Positions 1 through 7,931 of a stretch of 64,000 bases of DNA are shown here, piece by piece. The stretch is from positions 248,001 through 312,000 of the forward strand of contig NZ_SEON01000004.1 in the NCBI RefSeq assembly GCF_004152845.1. The letters are read 5' to 3'. The stretch comes from Sphingobium fuliginis (GTDB lineage: Bacteria; Pseudomonadota; Alphaproteobacteria; Sphingomonadales; Sphingomonadaceae). How positions within the stretch are numbered: position 1 is the first letter of the stretch; each line of letters starts with the position of its first letter. The translations under genes and the position numbers were made by a program. Below the pieces are notes generated by a model. That model was given only the letters and a program-made list of their open reading frames with translations, was not told where the DNA came from and ran no database searches.

Positions 1-533
1 GCCGCAGAGGACAGGCGGGCCAGGTCGAACCGGCGGCGCGACGCGGGCGGAAGATCGTTGGCGGCGCGACCCAGGCGCACGCGCGCAGCCAGATCCTCAT
101 TACGGGACGAGATAATGAGGAGAAGCGGCTGGTCCGCGATCCGACGGCCGAGATAGCGCACGAAGTCAATGCTGCCGTCGTCAGCCCAATGCAGATCCTC
201 GATGAGGAGGGTGGTCGGTACATCGCGCAGGCGCGCGATCGCCTCATTGAACAGTGCAAGCCGCGAGCCGCTGTCATTCGCGCGATCAAGCGCGTCGGCT
301 TCGATGACGGGCAGATCGCGCAGCAGCGTGAGCGCCTCGGCCGCGCTCAGATCTTCGCAGGCGGCCCAGAGGAGCCGCAAATGCGGTTCGAGCCGAACGG
401 CGGCTGCGCGCAGCACGCTGGTCTTGCCGATGCCAGCCTCGCCGACGAGGAACACGACCCGGCCCTGGCCAGCGAGCGCGTCGCGCCCAAGCTCGTCCAG
501 TTCGTCGAGGATATGATCGCGCTCCAGCAGCAT
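1..533 (-). CDS. AAA-type ATPase / LuxR-family regulator, N-terminal part (partial)
   Basis: The reverse strand reads open from an ATG at 533 to the window edge, giving about 177 N-terminal residues. They contain a Walker A loop (GEAGIGKTS, about residues 31-39) and a Walker B-like LLIEDLHWAD, followed by a sensor-like LLIISSRNED. This is the layout of the AAA_16 ATPase module found at the N-terminus of large MalT/LuxR-type transcriptional activators, whose C-terminal DNA-binding domain would lie outside the window. It diverges from the DUF4242 gene, so it may regulate that unit (inference). An adenylate-cyclase-linked or SARP-type ATPase is possible, because only the ATPase part is visible. 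Confidence 0.8.
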   Translation of the reverse strand, partial: MLLERDHILDELDELGRDALAGQGRVVFLVGEAGIGKTSVLRAAAVRLEPHLRLLWAACEDLSAAEALTLLRDLPVIEADALDRANDSGSRLALFNEAIARLRDVPTTLLIEDLHWADDGSIDFVRYLGRRIADQPLLLIISSRNEDLAARVRLGRAANDLPPASRRRFDLARLSSA

Positions 534-566
534 TGCGGGCGCTACAATACAAGAACGGGCGCGGCG

Positions 567-614
567 AAAATAGGGAGATCAAAAATGGGGAAGCGGTTCC
601 CGCAAAATAGGGAG
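567..614. promoter_or_regulatory. Direct repeats flanking a palindrome in a divergent promoter region
   Basis: The 11-base word AAAATAGGGAG occurs at 567-577 and again at 604-614. Between them is the palindrome GGGAA-gcgg-TTCCC at 588-601. The block lies in the 150-base gap between the AAA/LuxR-type regulator and the DUF4242 gene, so a binding site for that regulator is a natural reading. This is inference from position and symmetry only. Confidence 0.4.
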
Positions 615-683
615 TCCCGCCGATGCGGCAGCCCAGCATTTCGACGATCCAGCCCTTGCTCAAGAAAGCAAAGGAATATTGTC

Positions 684-956
684 ATGCCACGTTATATTGT
701 CGAACGTACCTTCCCGTCGGGTCTCCACATCCCGTGCAACAGCGATGGCGCAGGTGCTTGCCTCAACGTCGTCGACCAGAATGCGCAGGGATCAGTGACC
801 TGGGTGCAGAGCTTCGTCTCGATGGACAAGCAGAAGACCTTCTGCGTGTACGACGCCCCCACTCCATCGGCAATCGAAGCCGCGGCGGACCGGACGGGCC
901 TGCCCGTCGACAGCATCACCGAGATCCGGGTGCTGGATCCCTATTTCTACTACTGA
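684..956 (+). CDS. DUF4242 domain protein (SCO4226-like)
   Basis: A 90-residue protein starting MPRYIVERTFPSGL and ending in YFYY. The ATG at 684 follows an AAGGAA ribosome site at the right distance; the reading frame stays open further upstream but without such a site. The sequence matches the DUF4242 family, small ferredoxin-like-fold proteins that include the Streptomyces nickel-binding SCO4226. The molecular role of most members is unknown. It heads a same-strand group with a small membrane protein and an MddA-like methyltransferase, and is divergent from an AAA/LuxR-type regulator. Confidence 0.8.
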   Translation: MPRYIVERTFPSGLHIPCNSDGAGACLNVVDQNAQGSVTWVQSFVSMDKQKTFCVYDAPTPSAIEAAADRTGLPVDSITEIRVLDPYFYY

Positions 957-967
957 AAGGACATCCG

Positions 968-1096
968 ATGAAATGGCTGTCAACCTGGGCGGGAACCGCT
1001 GCTTATGCTGTCGGTCTCGCGATCTTCGCGTCGACGATGCAGCTTGCGCTGCTCTTTCAGCTCCTCGCGCACTTCTCTTTGCGCCTCATTGCCTGA
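968..1096 (+). CDS. Small membrane protein, 42 residues
   Basis: A 42-residue frame starting MKWLSTWAGTAAYAVGL, 11 bases after the DUF4242 stop and preceded by AAAGGA at a good spacing. Most of it is one hydrophobic stretch (roughly residues 8-38), consistent with a single inner-membrane helix. No family is recognised. Support comes from the ribosome site, the operon position and the hydrophobic composition. Confidence 0.5.
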   Translation: MKWLSTWAGTAAYAVGLAIFASTMQLALLFQLLAHFSLRLIA

Positions 1097-1175
1097 ACCT
1101 CCGCTGCGGGGCGCTCCAAAGGGCGTTCCGCAGCAGCTGCAGGCGCGCAACGCAATCCCCTGGGGAGTATGGATC

Positions 1176-1907
1176 ATGAAGCGGCTGGCTTTTCTGTCAT
1201 TCAGCGCGATCGCCTATGCGGTCTTCCTGTCGACCTTTCTCTATCTCATCGCATTCGTCGCAGGGCTGCCGATCCTGCCGAAAAGTGTCGATCATGGCGG
1301 CGGCGCTCCCGTCATCATTGCCGTCCTCGTCGACCTGCTGCTCATCACGGCCTTCGCCCTGCAGCACAGCATCATGGCGCGGCCCGGCTTCAAGCGGCTC
1401 TGGACCATGCTGGTGCCCGAGCCGATCGAGCGGAGCATCTACGTGTTGGCAGCGAGCCTCGCCCTCATCCTGCTGTTCATGCTCTGGCAACCGGTGCCGG
1501 ACGTGCTGTGGCGAGTCGGCGGTAGCGGCGCCGTGCTGCTCTGGGCGGTTTTCGGCCTCGGCTGGCTGATCGTGCTGCTGAGCACATTTCTCATCAGCCA
1601 TTTCGAACTGTTCGGGCTGAAGCAGAGTTGGGACCATGTGCACGGCCGTGCTCGGCGGTTGGCGGTCTTCCGCACACCGTTCTTCTACCGGCTGGTGCGC
1701 CATCCGCTCTATTCCGGCTTCTTCATCGCCTTTTGGGCGACGCCATATATGACGCTCGGGCACCTGATGTTCGCGACTGGCATGTCGACCTTCATGCTGG
1801 TGGCGATCCGGTTCGAGGAGCGCGACCTGGTGGGCACGTTCGGAGAAGACTATGTCCGCTACCGCGCAAGAACCGGCATGCTGGCGCCGCGCCTGCGTCG
1901 AGGATGA
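1176..1907 (+). CDS. mddA: Methanethiol S-methyltransferase (MddA-like)
   Basis: A 243-residue polytopic membrane protein. The ATG at 1176 follows a GGGGAG ribosome site; an earlier in-frame start would add a non-hydrophobic tail. Near the C-terminus it has the RHPLYSGFFIAFWATP signature, then a helix and FEERDLV, the pattern of MddA in the isoprenylcysteine methyltransferase/NnrU superfamily. MddA methylates methanethiol with S-adenosylmethionine to give dimethyl sulfide. Other members of the superfamily methylate other thiols, so the substrate is assigned by similarity. It is the last gene of the DUF4242 group. Confidence 0.75.
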   Translation: MKRLAFLSFSAIAYAVFLSTFLYLIAFVAGLPILPKSVDHGGGAPVIIAVLVDLLLITAFALQHSIMARPGFKRLWTMLVPEPIERSIYVLAASLALILLFMLWQPVPDVLWRVGGSGAVLLWAVFGLGWLIVLLSTFLISHFELFGLKQSWDHVHGRARRLAVFRTPFFYRLVRHPLYSGFFIAFWATPYMTLGHLMFATGMSTFMLVAIRFEERDLVGTFGEDYVRYRARTGMLAPRLRRG

Positions 1908-2036
1908 ACAAAACTCTGCTCTCTGGTGCGGCGCATGTCGCGCCCTAAGCTGACCATCCGCAACCAGCGAACCTGAATTCGCCGTTCAGCGACCAAAAAA
2001 GGCTCGGCCTATTCTGGAGCGTTCGACCTGTAGCCA

Positions 2037-2960
2037 TCATGGCTTTTCCCAATAGGGTGGCGTACCGAAACTGCGCCGCAAGCTGTCACCGAACGCGCGG
2101 ATCTTGGCGGCGGCGCCGTGGTCCTTGGGGTAAGCCAGAAACAATTCGGCACCTTCGGCCTGCAGTCCGATATTCACTTCGATGAGCGCGCCGCTGGCCA
2201 GCGCGTTGTGGACGAAGAAGGTTGGCAGCAGGGCAATGCCAAGACCCTCCATGGCCGCATCGCGCATGACGAGGCCGCTGTTGACGCGCAGCGCCGCGCG
2301 AGGCCGGACCACCGACCAGCCACCGTCTGAGCGGCTTCGTCCATTTTCCAGCGCGGAGAAACGCCAGTCGCTTGCGCGGTTCGAGTATAGGATGGCGCTA
2401 TGGCGTTCAAGGTCGCCGAGCGTGGCAGGAGTGCCGTTTCTGTCGAGATATCCTGGGGAGGCGACCAGTAACCGCCGGCTGCTCGCGAGCCGCCTCGCGA
2501 TCAGGCGTCCATCGCCCATCGCGCCATGCCTGAGGACAGCATCGAAGCCTCCGGTCGCGGCATCGACGAAACTGTCGTCGAGTTCGAGCGAAAGCTCGAT
2601 CTCGGGATAATCGCGCAGAAAGCGCCCCACTGCGGGCCCTAAGTGGAGAATGCCGAAGCCGACCGGCGCGGAAATGCGCAAGGGGCCAACCAGCTTGCCG
2701 CTGCGTGCTGCGAGCTCTGAAGTCGCCTCCTCTGCTTCGCGAAGGATGCGCTGCGCCCGCGGCAGGAAGGTCAGCCCGCTGCCGGTTAGCGAGAGCTTGC
2801 GGGTGGAGCGCTGGATCAGCGTGGTGCCGAGCGTGCGTTCGAGTTCGGCAAGGCGCTCGCTGACCACGGATTTGGCCAGTCCAAGGCGTCGAGCGGCCAT
2901 GCTGATCGAGCCGGCCTCAGAGGTCATCACGAAGGCGACAACTCCCTCAAGCTTCATCAT
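2037..2960 (-). CDS. LysR-family transcriptional regulator
   Basis: A 307-residue protein with an N-terminal winged helix-turn-helix (about residues 3-62, including MAARRLGLAKSVVSERLAEL) and a LysR substrate-binding domain from about residue 90. It diverges from the BdcA-like reductase at 3101 with 140 bases between, the usual arrangement for a LysR regulator and its target. In E. coli bdcA is paired with the TetR-type BdcR, so this is a different regulator class. The inducer is not predictable. Confidence 0.9.
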   Translation of the reverse strand: MMKLEGVVAFVMTSEAGSISMAARRLGLAKSVVSERLAELERTLGTTLIQRSTRKLSLTGSGLTFLPRAQRILREAEEATSELAARSGKLVGPLRISAPVGFGILHLGPAVGRFLRDYPEIELSLELDDSFVDAATGGFDAVLRHGAMGDGRLIARRLASSRRLLVASPGYLDRNGTPATLGDLERHSAILYSNRASDWRFSALENGRSRSDGGWSVVRPRAALRVNSGLVMRDAAMEGLGIALLPTFFVHNALASGALIEVNIGLQAEGAELFLAYPKDHGAAAKIRAFGDSLRRSFGTPPYWEKP

Positions 2961-3100
2961 TGTTCGGGTATTCCGTCAGTTAGAACCAATTTTCGCCGTC
3001 TAGTGCGAACAATGCAGCAGGTTCATCTTGAGGTCCAGAGGCCGGAAGCAGCGAATGCGACCACCTACTTCGGCCCCAACCTGAACCTTGGAGATGTGTC

Positions 3101-3814
3101 ATGAACGATTTTACCGGCAAGAACATACTCGTCCTGGGCGGAAGCCGTGGCATCGGTGCCGCCATCGTACGTCGCCTTGCCTCAACCGATGGTCTTGTTG
3201 CCTTCACTTATGCGGGCTCGCGTCAGGCCGCCGAGGACTTGGCGAGCGAAACCGGCGCCACCGCAATTCGCACCGATAGCGCCGACCGCAGTGAACTGAT
3301 CACCACGGTGGCCGGGCGCGGCGCGCTCGATGTGCTGATCGTCGTCGCCGGTGCGCTGGTTCTCGGAGACCCGTTGGAGATCGAGGCTGACGCCGTCGAT
3401 CACATGATCGACGTCAACGTGCGGGCACCCTACCACGCCGCCGTGGAGGCCGCGCGCCGCATGAACGAAAACGGCCGCATCATCGTCATTGGATCGGTCA
3501 ATGGCGATCGCATGCCGTTTGCAGGCGGGGCTGCCTATGCGCTCACCAAGTCGGCGGTACAAGGCATGGTGCGCGGATTGGCGCGGGATTTGGGGCCGCG
3601 CGGGATTACGGTGAATTCCATTCAGCCAGGCCCCACCGACAGTGACATGAACCCCGCCGACGGACCGATGGCAGCAACCATGCACAGCTTCATGGCGATC
3701 AAGCGTCACGTGCGGCCGGACGAGGTCGCCGAACTAACCGCTTACATCGCTGGGCCGCACGGGGCGATGATCACGGGATCGCTGCAGACGATCGACGGCG
3801 GGTTCGGGGCCTGA
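3101..3814 (+). CDS. bdcA: BdcA-like SDR-family oxidoreductase
   Basis: A 237-residue short-chain dehydrogenase/reductase with the cofactor loop GGSRGIGA near the N-terminus, a catalytic YALTK motif, and PGPTDSDMNP after it. From recall, phrases such as RGLARDLGPRGIT, IGSVNGDRMP and TIDGGFGA closely resemble E. coli BdcA, described as a cyclic-di-GMP-binding biofilm-dispersal protein. The start at 3101 is preceded by GGAGATGTGTC. Whether this protein binds cyclic-di-GMP or works as a plain NAD(P)H reductase cannot be seen. A strong hairpin follows at 3834. Confidence 0.8.
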   Translation: MNDFTGKNILVLGGSRGIGAAIVRRLASTDGLVAFTYAGSRQAAEDLASETGATAIRTDSADRSELITTVAGRGALDVLIVVAGALVLGDPLEIEADAVDHMIDVNVRAPYHAAVEAARRMNENGRIIVIGSVNGDRMPFAGGAAYALTKSAVQGMVRGLARDLGPRGITVNSIQPGPTDSDMNPADGPMAATMHSFMAIKRHVRPDEVAELTAYIAGPHGAMITGSLQTIDGGFGA

Positions 3815-3833
3815 ATCCACAGCCGTCTGCACG

Positions 3834-3871
3834 CAAAAGGCGGGCGTGGCGCGAGCCTCTCCCGCCTTTTG
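3834..3871 (+). terminator. Rho-independent-type terminator after the BdcA-like gene
   Basis: An 11-base perfect stem (CAAAAGGCGGG at 3834-3844 pairing with CCCGCCTTTTG at 3861-3871) encloses a 16-base loop. The A-run before and T-run after are part of the stem, so it could act in both directions. It lies 20 bases past the bdcA stop. Confidence 0.7.
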
Positions 3872-4124
3872 CCGGAAGAACATCGCTCGGGCCACAAGCG
3901 ACGTAGACAGTTTCCCGTTGCTTTCTGCAATTGGCTGCCACGACGCACGGGCAAGATGTCTGGGCTGCCGCCAGAAGCCGTCCTCGATAAGCTAACCTTG
4001 GAAAGCGACGGCCGGACTTGTGAGTGATAGATTGGCGCTTGAACGTTCACAAAGGTTCGGTTTTGCCCCGGCAGCTTTGCCGCAACCGCGCAGGCTTTCC
4101 CTGCACATCGTGGTGCCAGGGAAA
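3872..4124. other. Intergenic stretch with no recognised feature
   Basis: About 250 bases between the terminator after bdcA and the 3' end of the UPF0149 gene. Short open frames here lack ribosome sites and resemble no protein I know. No repeat or RNA structure was recognised. Confidence 0.5.
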
Positions 4125-4883
4125 TCAATTCAGACCGCAACATTTTTTGTATTTTTTGCCTGATCCGCACGGACAAGGATCGTTGCGTCCTACCTTGTCA
4201 CCCTTCACGGAAACCGGCCTGTATTGGTCATTCTCCAGCCGCCATTCGTGCAGCAACTGGACCCAGATGGGAATGAGATGAGGAGCTTCCCTGTCCCATT
4301 GGTCTTCCTCGACCTCCTTCAACGTGACTCGGCCACTTGAAAAAGCTGCGAGTTCCGAAATTCCCGCTAGCGCTGCTTTCGGTCCTTCGTCATCGCTGGC
4401 CCTGATACGGTTCCACCCTTTGGGAGCCAGTTTCATGGCTTTGGAAAAACCCTCGATCCAAAGCTCCCACAGCGTTTCATTGGTGCGGGTATCGACCTCG
4501 AATATCGGTTCATATTCGCCGGGATGATTAAGGGAGGCCAAAATCTCGTTGTAATGGCGCATCACCAGATCGAAGAAAGTTTGGAGCCCGGCAGCGTCGT
4601 CAAACTTGGGAGTGTCTGGACCCCATATGTGTTTGAACCAGACGGACGGGTTGATGAGATCTGGACTGAGGATGATGCCGGTCAGGAAGCCGTCCAGTTC
4701 CGACAGAAGCATCCCGTCATCGAACTGGTTAAGCAGAATATCGTCGAGTTCGTCCAGATAGCGTTCCATGGCGACGATCTTAGCAGCAACCTCGCGAGCG
4801 GCTATCCTCATTGATGCTGGTTTGGCCGATTGCAGCGCGGCGGCTTTCTTAACGACCAGATGGACAGCTTTGCCGAGCCGCAT
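4125..4883 (-). CDS. UPF0149 (YecA-like) protein with C-terminal SEC-C zinc motif
   Basis: Up to 252 residues. The central region ([20 protein letters not shown] onward, then the WFKHIWG segment) is typical of the UPF0149/YecA family. The last 20 residues form a SEC-C zinc-binding motif ([19 protein letters not shown]), as at the SecA C-terminus. An internal ATG at 4811 would give 228 residues starting MRIAAREV; both starts are possible because neither has a strong ribosome site. YecA-type proteins have been linked to ribosome or chaperone interaction through this motif; the exact role here is unknown. Confidence 0.85.
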   Translation of the reverse strand: MRLGKAVHLVVKKAAALQSAKPASMRIAAREVAAKIVAMERYLDELDDILLNQFDDGMLLSELDGFLTGIILSPDLINPSVWFKHIWGPDTPKFDDAAGLQTFFDLVMRHYNEILASLNHPGEYEPIFEVDTRTNETLWELWIEGFSKAMKLAPKGWNRIRASDDEGPKAALAGISELAAFSSGRVTLKEVEEDQWDREAPHLIPIWVQLLHEWRLENDQYRPVSVKGDKVGRNDPCPCGSGKKYKKCCGLN

Positions 4884-4998
4884 GCGGTTAAGCCGTCATT
4901 CTGGAATCGGCCAATCATCGGTATCCAGATTGGGCAAGAAGATCACTCTACAATGGCACAAATTCGTGCATATAGAAATCTTTACGGTAATATCGCCT

Positions 4999-5271
4999 TC
5001 ATCGGCGCCCGCGCTGGGCCGCGCGACGATCCGCCTTCGACAGCAGTCCTTGCTCGAGCTCCGGCCTGTTCCATCGCGCCGCCGGCCCCAGTGTCATCAG
5101 GTCGTCGCCGCGCGTAAGGAAGGTGAAGACCTTGTTCGTCACCTCTATCATCAGCGCCTTCATTTCCTCTTCGGAAATGCGCGAGAGATTGGTCCAAGGA
5201 ATTTCGCCATAGGGCGTGATGACCTTGACGTCGCTATAATCGCCGCTCGAGTTGCTGGGCGTCACCCCCAT
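4999..5271 (-). CDS. Small hypothetical protein, 90 residues
   Basis: The frame starts at an ATG at 5271 with GGAGA five bases upstream and reads MGVTPSNSSGDYSDVKVI. The middle (YGEIPWTNLSRISEEEMKAL) is well-formed globular sequence, and the tail is Arg-rich. It overlaps the end of the 43-residue frame 5234-5365 by 38 bases in another frame. The two may be separate, coupled genes, or one gene split by a frameshift at the GGGGG run near 5267-5271: the upstream part ends NNGLENLHGG just where this one begins. No named family is recognised. Confidence 0.55.
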   Translation of the reverse strand: MGVTPSNSSGDYSDVKVITPYGEIPWTNLSRISEEEMKALMIEVTNKVFTFLTRGDDLMTLGPAARWNRPELEQGLLSKADRRAAQRGRR

Positions 5272-5365
5272 GGAGATTCTCCAGCCCGTTGTTGCGCACG
5301 CATTGTTCGACCAGAGCAAGGGTGAAGAGGGCCTTTTCATCGTCGGTCAACATGTCGTCAGCCAT
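5234..5365 (-). CDS. Small hypothetical protein, 43 residues (possibly the 5' part of the next gene)
   Basis: The frame starts MADDMLTDDEKALFTLALVE at an ATG at 5365 and ends ...LERRL. It is acidic and helical in appearance and overlaps the following 90-residue gene out of frame. It lies 43 bases after the 154-residue hypothetical gene on the same strand. It is either a genuine small protein translated in coupling with its neighbour, or the N-terminal part of a protein interrupted by a single-base change. The sequence alone does not decide. Confidence 0.45.
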   Translation of the reverse strand: MADDMLTDDEKALFTLALVEQCVRNNGLENLHGGDAQQLERRL

Positions 5366-5408
5366 GCTCGGCTCCATTTGTCGGATCGCGACGCTCCTTC
5401 AAGGCCCG

Positions 5409-5873
5409 TCAGACCCTATCATCCCTGCCGGCGCATTGGTCCAGCGCGTCCTCATATTTAGCGCAGGCTTTATCGATCGTTGCCTGAAATTTATCGGTAA
5501 GTTCCCTACCCTCTTTCCGCACCTTGGCAATCTGCGTTCCGATGCGGGCGCGCTCTTCCTCCACCTCCGCAATGCGCGCCTCTAGGGACCGGCGATAGTC
5601 GTCCAGTTTCTGCTCCGCCAAATCCAGCGCCGTTCGGCTGGATCGCGGCCGGGGCTTTGCTGGAGGCTTCGCAGGGATCACCCTGCCCTCTGCCTTGCGC
5701 GGCGTCGCCTTCATCGACTTGTCCGCCGAGGCCAGATGTTCGGCAGCGGTCCCGCGGGCGCGCTTGATGACGGTGCCGGGCTTTTCGGCCGCTTCCGCCA
5801 AAAGCTTTGGATCGTCGATCCTTTCGGCAATGCCTCGCGCGAAGAGATCGGCGTCGGCTCCCCAGGCCTTCAA
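5409..5873 (-). CDS. Hypothetical Ala/Lys-rich coiled-coil protein
   Basis: Up to 154 residues read from a TTG at 5873 (KAWGADADLFARGIAERIDD). The second half is a likely coiled coil (LDLAEQKLDDYRRSLEARIA and the following Glu/Arg-rich stretch). The middle is basic and Pro-rich (PAKPPAKPRPR). No ATG lies in frame at the start. An ATG 37 bases upstream is in a different frame (MTPMSQQE), so either TTG is used or the 5' end carries a frameshift. No family is recognised. It is the first of three small minus-strand genes. Confidence 0.5.
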   Translation of the reverse strand: MKAWGADADLFARGIAERIDDPKLLAEAAEKPGTVIKRARGTAAEHLASADKSMKATPRKAEGRVIPAKPPAKPRPRSSRTALDLAEQKLDDYRRSLEARIAEVEEERARIGTQIAKVRKEGRELTDKFQATIDKACAKYEDALDQCAGRDDRV

Positions 5874-5977
5874 CGCCGCCTTCTGGCTCTTGCTGCGACA
5901 TAGGCGTCATGAAAGCCGATTGGTGTCCGGAAGAGCTTCAGTCTGGGCGCCATACAGCCTGCCCTCTACGACATGAA

Positions 5978-6011
5978 GGCGGCCCGCCAGTCGGGGAACT
6001 GACGGGCCGCC
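5978..6011 (-). terminator. Hairpin downstream of the AlkB-like gene
   Basis: GGCGGCCCG at 5978-5986 pairs with CGGGCCGCC at 6003-6011. The loop holds a further CAGT/ACTG pairing, making a long hairpin. It lies about 100 bases past the stop of the minus-strand AlkB-like gene and lacks a clear T-run, so terminator function is tentative. A run of ten G (6032-6041) lies beside it. Confidence 0.4.
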
Positions 6012-6114
6012 GATATCATCGAACCGCGCGAGGGGGGGGGGCAAAGATGCGCGGATCGATGACGGGCTAACCAGCAAAGCAGGGTCTGGTTCCTAACGTT
6101 ACGGCTGCGTGTCG

Positions 6115-6702
6115 CTACAAGATCGGCTTCCGCAGGCTCCTGAACGTGATCGACCATCGCAGGGCCTCCATGGGCGCGATGCTGTGCTCCCAGTCATACC
6201 TGGCTTGCCCGCTCATATGATAGATGGAGCGCGGCGCAAGCATCGCATTTGCCCGGCTGAAGCCTGTGCCCGTGCGCCGCCGGAAGCGCATGGTGGCAGG
6301 TTCTCCCAGCGAGATGCCGATCACATGCTCGAACGCCGCACGGTCGCGATGCCAGCCAATGCCCGCGCCTGGGTCATAGCGGATCAGCAGCATCTGCTCG
6401 AGTTCGTCCGGTGTCAGCCCCGCGAACCGCGCGGCGCGCGTCCTGGCGGTCATCGCCCAGTCCGGGATGGGCTCGCACGGTCCGAATTTGCCCGTCTGGA
6501 AATCATAGCTCCAGCCGAAGCTCTTGGTGAGCCGTTTGCCAGTCCACTGCTGAAAGAGGAAAGGCGTGAGCCCTGCACCATCGATCCCATGGATTAAGGT
6601 GCGTTCTTCTTCCGCTGTGATGAAGCCCTCCTCCTGGGTCAACCCAGGCAGCACCGGCTCGCGCGGCGGCGGCGGCAAATCGAGGGGAAGCATCATGGCC
6701 AT
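6115..6702 (-). CDS. AlkB-family 2-oxoglutarate/Fe(II) dioxygenase
   Basis: A 195-residue protein of the AlkB fold. The Fe(II) ligands are visible as H118-x-D120 (GWHRDRAAF) and H173 (WEHSI), with the 2-oxoglutarate-binding arginines in RWSITFRS (R182, R188). Family members remove alkyl groups from DNA or RNA bases by oxidative demethylation; the short form resembles human ALKBH2/3-like bacterial proteins more than E. coli AlkB. It starts 25 bases after the SRAP-like gene and is probably co-transcribed with it from the LexA-box promoter, which fits a repair role. Confidence 0.85.
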   Translation of the reverse strand: MAMMLPLDLPPPPREPVLPGLTQEEGFITAEEERTLIHGIDGAGLTPFLFQQWTGKRLTKSFGWSYDFQTGKFGPCEPIPDWAMTARTRAARFAGLTPDELEQMLLIRYDPGAGIGWHRDRAAFEHVIGISLGEPATMRFRRRTGTGFSRANAMLAPRSIYHMSGQARYDWEHSIAPMEALRWSITFRSLRKPIL

Positions 6703-6727
6703 CGGCGTTATCGTCTGCTCTGGCCGA

Positions 6728-7246
6728 TCAAAGCGCGAGGCTCGTCTGCACCGGCTTGGTCAGGATTTCCTCGATCTTGAAGATGTCGCCGGGCGGCGTC
6801 ACAAGCAGTTCCTCTTGCGGAACCAGCAAATCCAGCCACTGCATGACCTGCCGCCGTTCGATGATCGCGCCATGGCGGCCCTGATAACGGATGACGTCAG
6901 GGTTCGCGTCGACGGTGAGGATGCGGTAACTCACTGGCCAGTCCCCCATCGGCGGTTCCCAGATGGCGGCGAGATAGAAGAAATTGCCGTCCTCGCGGAA
7001 GGCGCGGGACTTCTTCTCACCGTTGCGGATGTGGAACTCGGAGGCTGGAACGAGACAGCGGTTGCTGGGAAAGCTTTTGCCTTCCGATCGGATGAACTCG
7101 TAGGAGACGCCGTCGGCAAAGCGCGGGTTGGAACCCCAGGCCGCTTCAATCATCTCAATTTCTCGGGCATCATCCGGGTTGCGTCGGATGATGGCACGGC
7201 GACTTCCGAGGGCGTCGGAGTCGAAGGGAGTTGCTTTCGAGTCCAT
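6728..7246 (-). CDS. SRAP (YedK/HMCES)-like protein without the catalytic cysteine
   Basis: About 172 residues from the ATG at 7246 (MDSKATPFDSDALG). The family core is recognisable: RSEGKSFPSNRCLVPASEF and YRILTVDANPDVIRYQGR. SRAP proteins normally begin Met-Cys, and Cys2 crosslinks to abasic sites in DNA. Here no MC start exists. By eye, the positions matching the family's active-site Asn, Glu and His also differ (FIRSE, PASEFHI, YQGRHG). A TTG at 7315 would extend the frame but still gives no Cys2. I read it as a catalytically altered or inactive paralogue of the divergent gene at 7308. It leads a two-gene unit with the AlkB-like gene. Confidence 0.75.
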   Translation of the reverse strand: MDSKATPFDSDALGSRRAIIRRNPDDAREIEMIEAAWGSNPRFADGVSYEFIRSEGKSFPSNRCLVPASEFHIRNGEKKSRAFREDGNFFYLAAIWEPPMGDWPVSYRILTVDANPDVIRYQGRHGAIIERRQVMQWLDLLVPQEELLVTPPGDIFKIEEILTKPVQTSLAL

Positions 7247-7251
7247 GGTGA

Positions 7252-7266
7252 GAACATAAAGCGAAC
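7252..7266. promoter_or_regulatory. LexA (SOS) box between divergent SRAP genes
   Basis: GAAC-ataaagc-GAAC on the plus strand (GTTC-N7-GTTC on the minus strand) is an exact match to the alphaproteobacterial LexA operator. It is 42 bases before the plus-strand SRAP start and 6 bases before the minus-strand SRAP-like start, so one repressor could control both units. Confidence 0.85.
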
Positions 7267-7307
7267 GGACGCCAAGGGCAAGCTGAGGAAACCCGCGCGG
7301 AGAGCCT

Positions 7308-7931
7308 ATGTGCAACGATTACCGGTTGAAGGTGGATATCGCCTCGATCGTCGAGGATTTCGAAGACCTCAAGATCAGGATCAAGATGCCCGAGGGCAAG
7401 CCCAATGTGCCGGCGCGCGACGATATCAGGATGACCGATATGGCGCCGATCGTGCGCAGCGTCGAGGGCGCGCGGGGCATGGGCGAACTGGTCAACCGTA
7501 GATGGAGCTGGCCGGGCAACCGCGGCAAACCGATCTATAATTTCCGCACCGAGGGCCGCGAGTTGAGATCCCACTGCGCTCTCATCTTGGCGGACGGCTT
7601 CTACCAGTTCACCGACCCGCCGGTGCCTCGCCCAAAGGATAAACGCCTCGACAAATGGCTGTTCACGATGAAGGATCATGACTGGTTCTGCATCGCCGGC
7701 ATTTGGCGCGAAAGCCCGGCTGGAGAAGCCTTCACGATGCTCACCATGAACGCCGGACCCGACGTGTCGCCCTATCACCACCGCCAGATTATTCCGCTCA
7801 CTCACGATCAATGGGGGCACTGGCTCGATCCCACCGTGCCCGCGAAACACGTGCTGGGACGGCTGCCGCAGGGCAGCCTGCCGGTGATCCAGGTCTATGG
7901 CGCGCCGCCGGCGCAAGCCGCGCTGCTATGA
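7308..7931 (+). CDS. SOS-response-associated peptidase family protein (SRAP, YedK/HMCES type)
   Basis: A 207-residue SRAP-domain protein that begins MCNDYRLK, so the catalytic Cys2 is present. The family Asn (YNFRTEGREL) and His (YHHRQIIPL) are also visible. The usual Glu of the GFYEW motif is read here as Gln (ADGFYQF). SRAP proteins form a covalent thiazolidine crosslink with abasic sites in single-stranded DNA, shielding them from cleavage. The ATG at 7308 is preceded by GGAGAG, and the LexA box lies 42 bases upstream. The stop overlaps the next start (ATGA), so it is coupled to the DUF1810 gene. Confidence 0.9.
   Translation: MCNDYRLKVDIASIVEDFEDLKIRIKMPEGKPNVPARDDIRMTDMAPIVRSVEGARGMGELVNRRWSWPGNRGKPIYNFRTEGRELRSHCALILADGFYQFTDPPVPRPKDKRLDKWLFTMKDHDWFCIAGIWRESPAGEAFTMLTMNAGPDVSPYHHRQIIPLTHDQWGHWLDPTVPAKHVLGRLPQGSLPVIQVYGAPPAQAALL

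Noticed and set aside
6032..6041. Run of ten G as a phase-variation tract
   Set aside because: It lies outside any supported gene or promoter core, so no switching role can be argued.
7247..7315. TTG at 7315 as start of the minus-strand SRAP-like gene
   Set aside because: The extra 23 residues lack family similarity, lack Cys2 and would be encoded across the LexA box and the start of the divergent gene.
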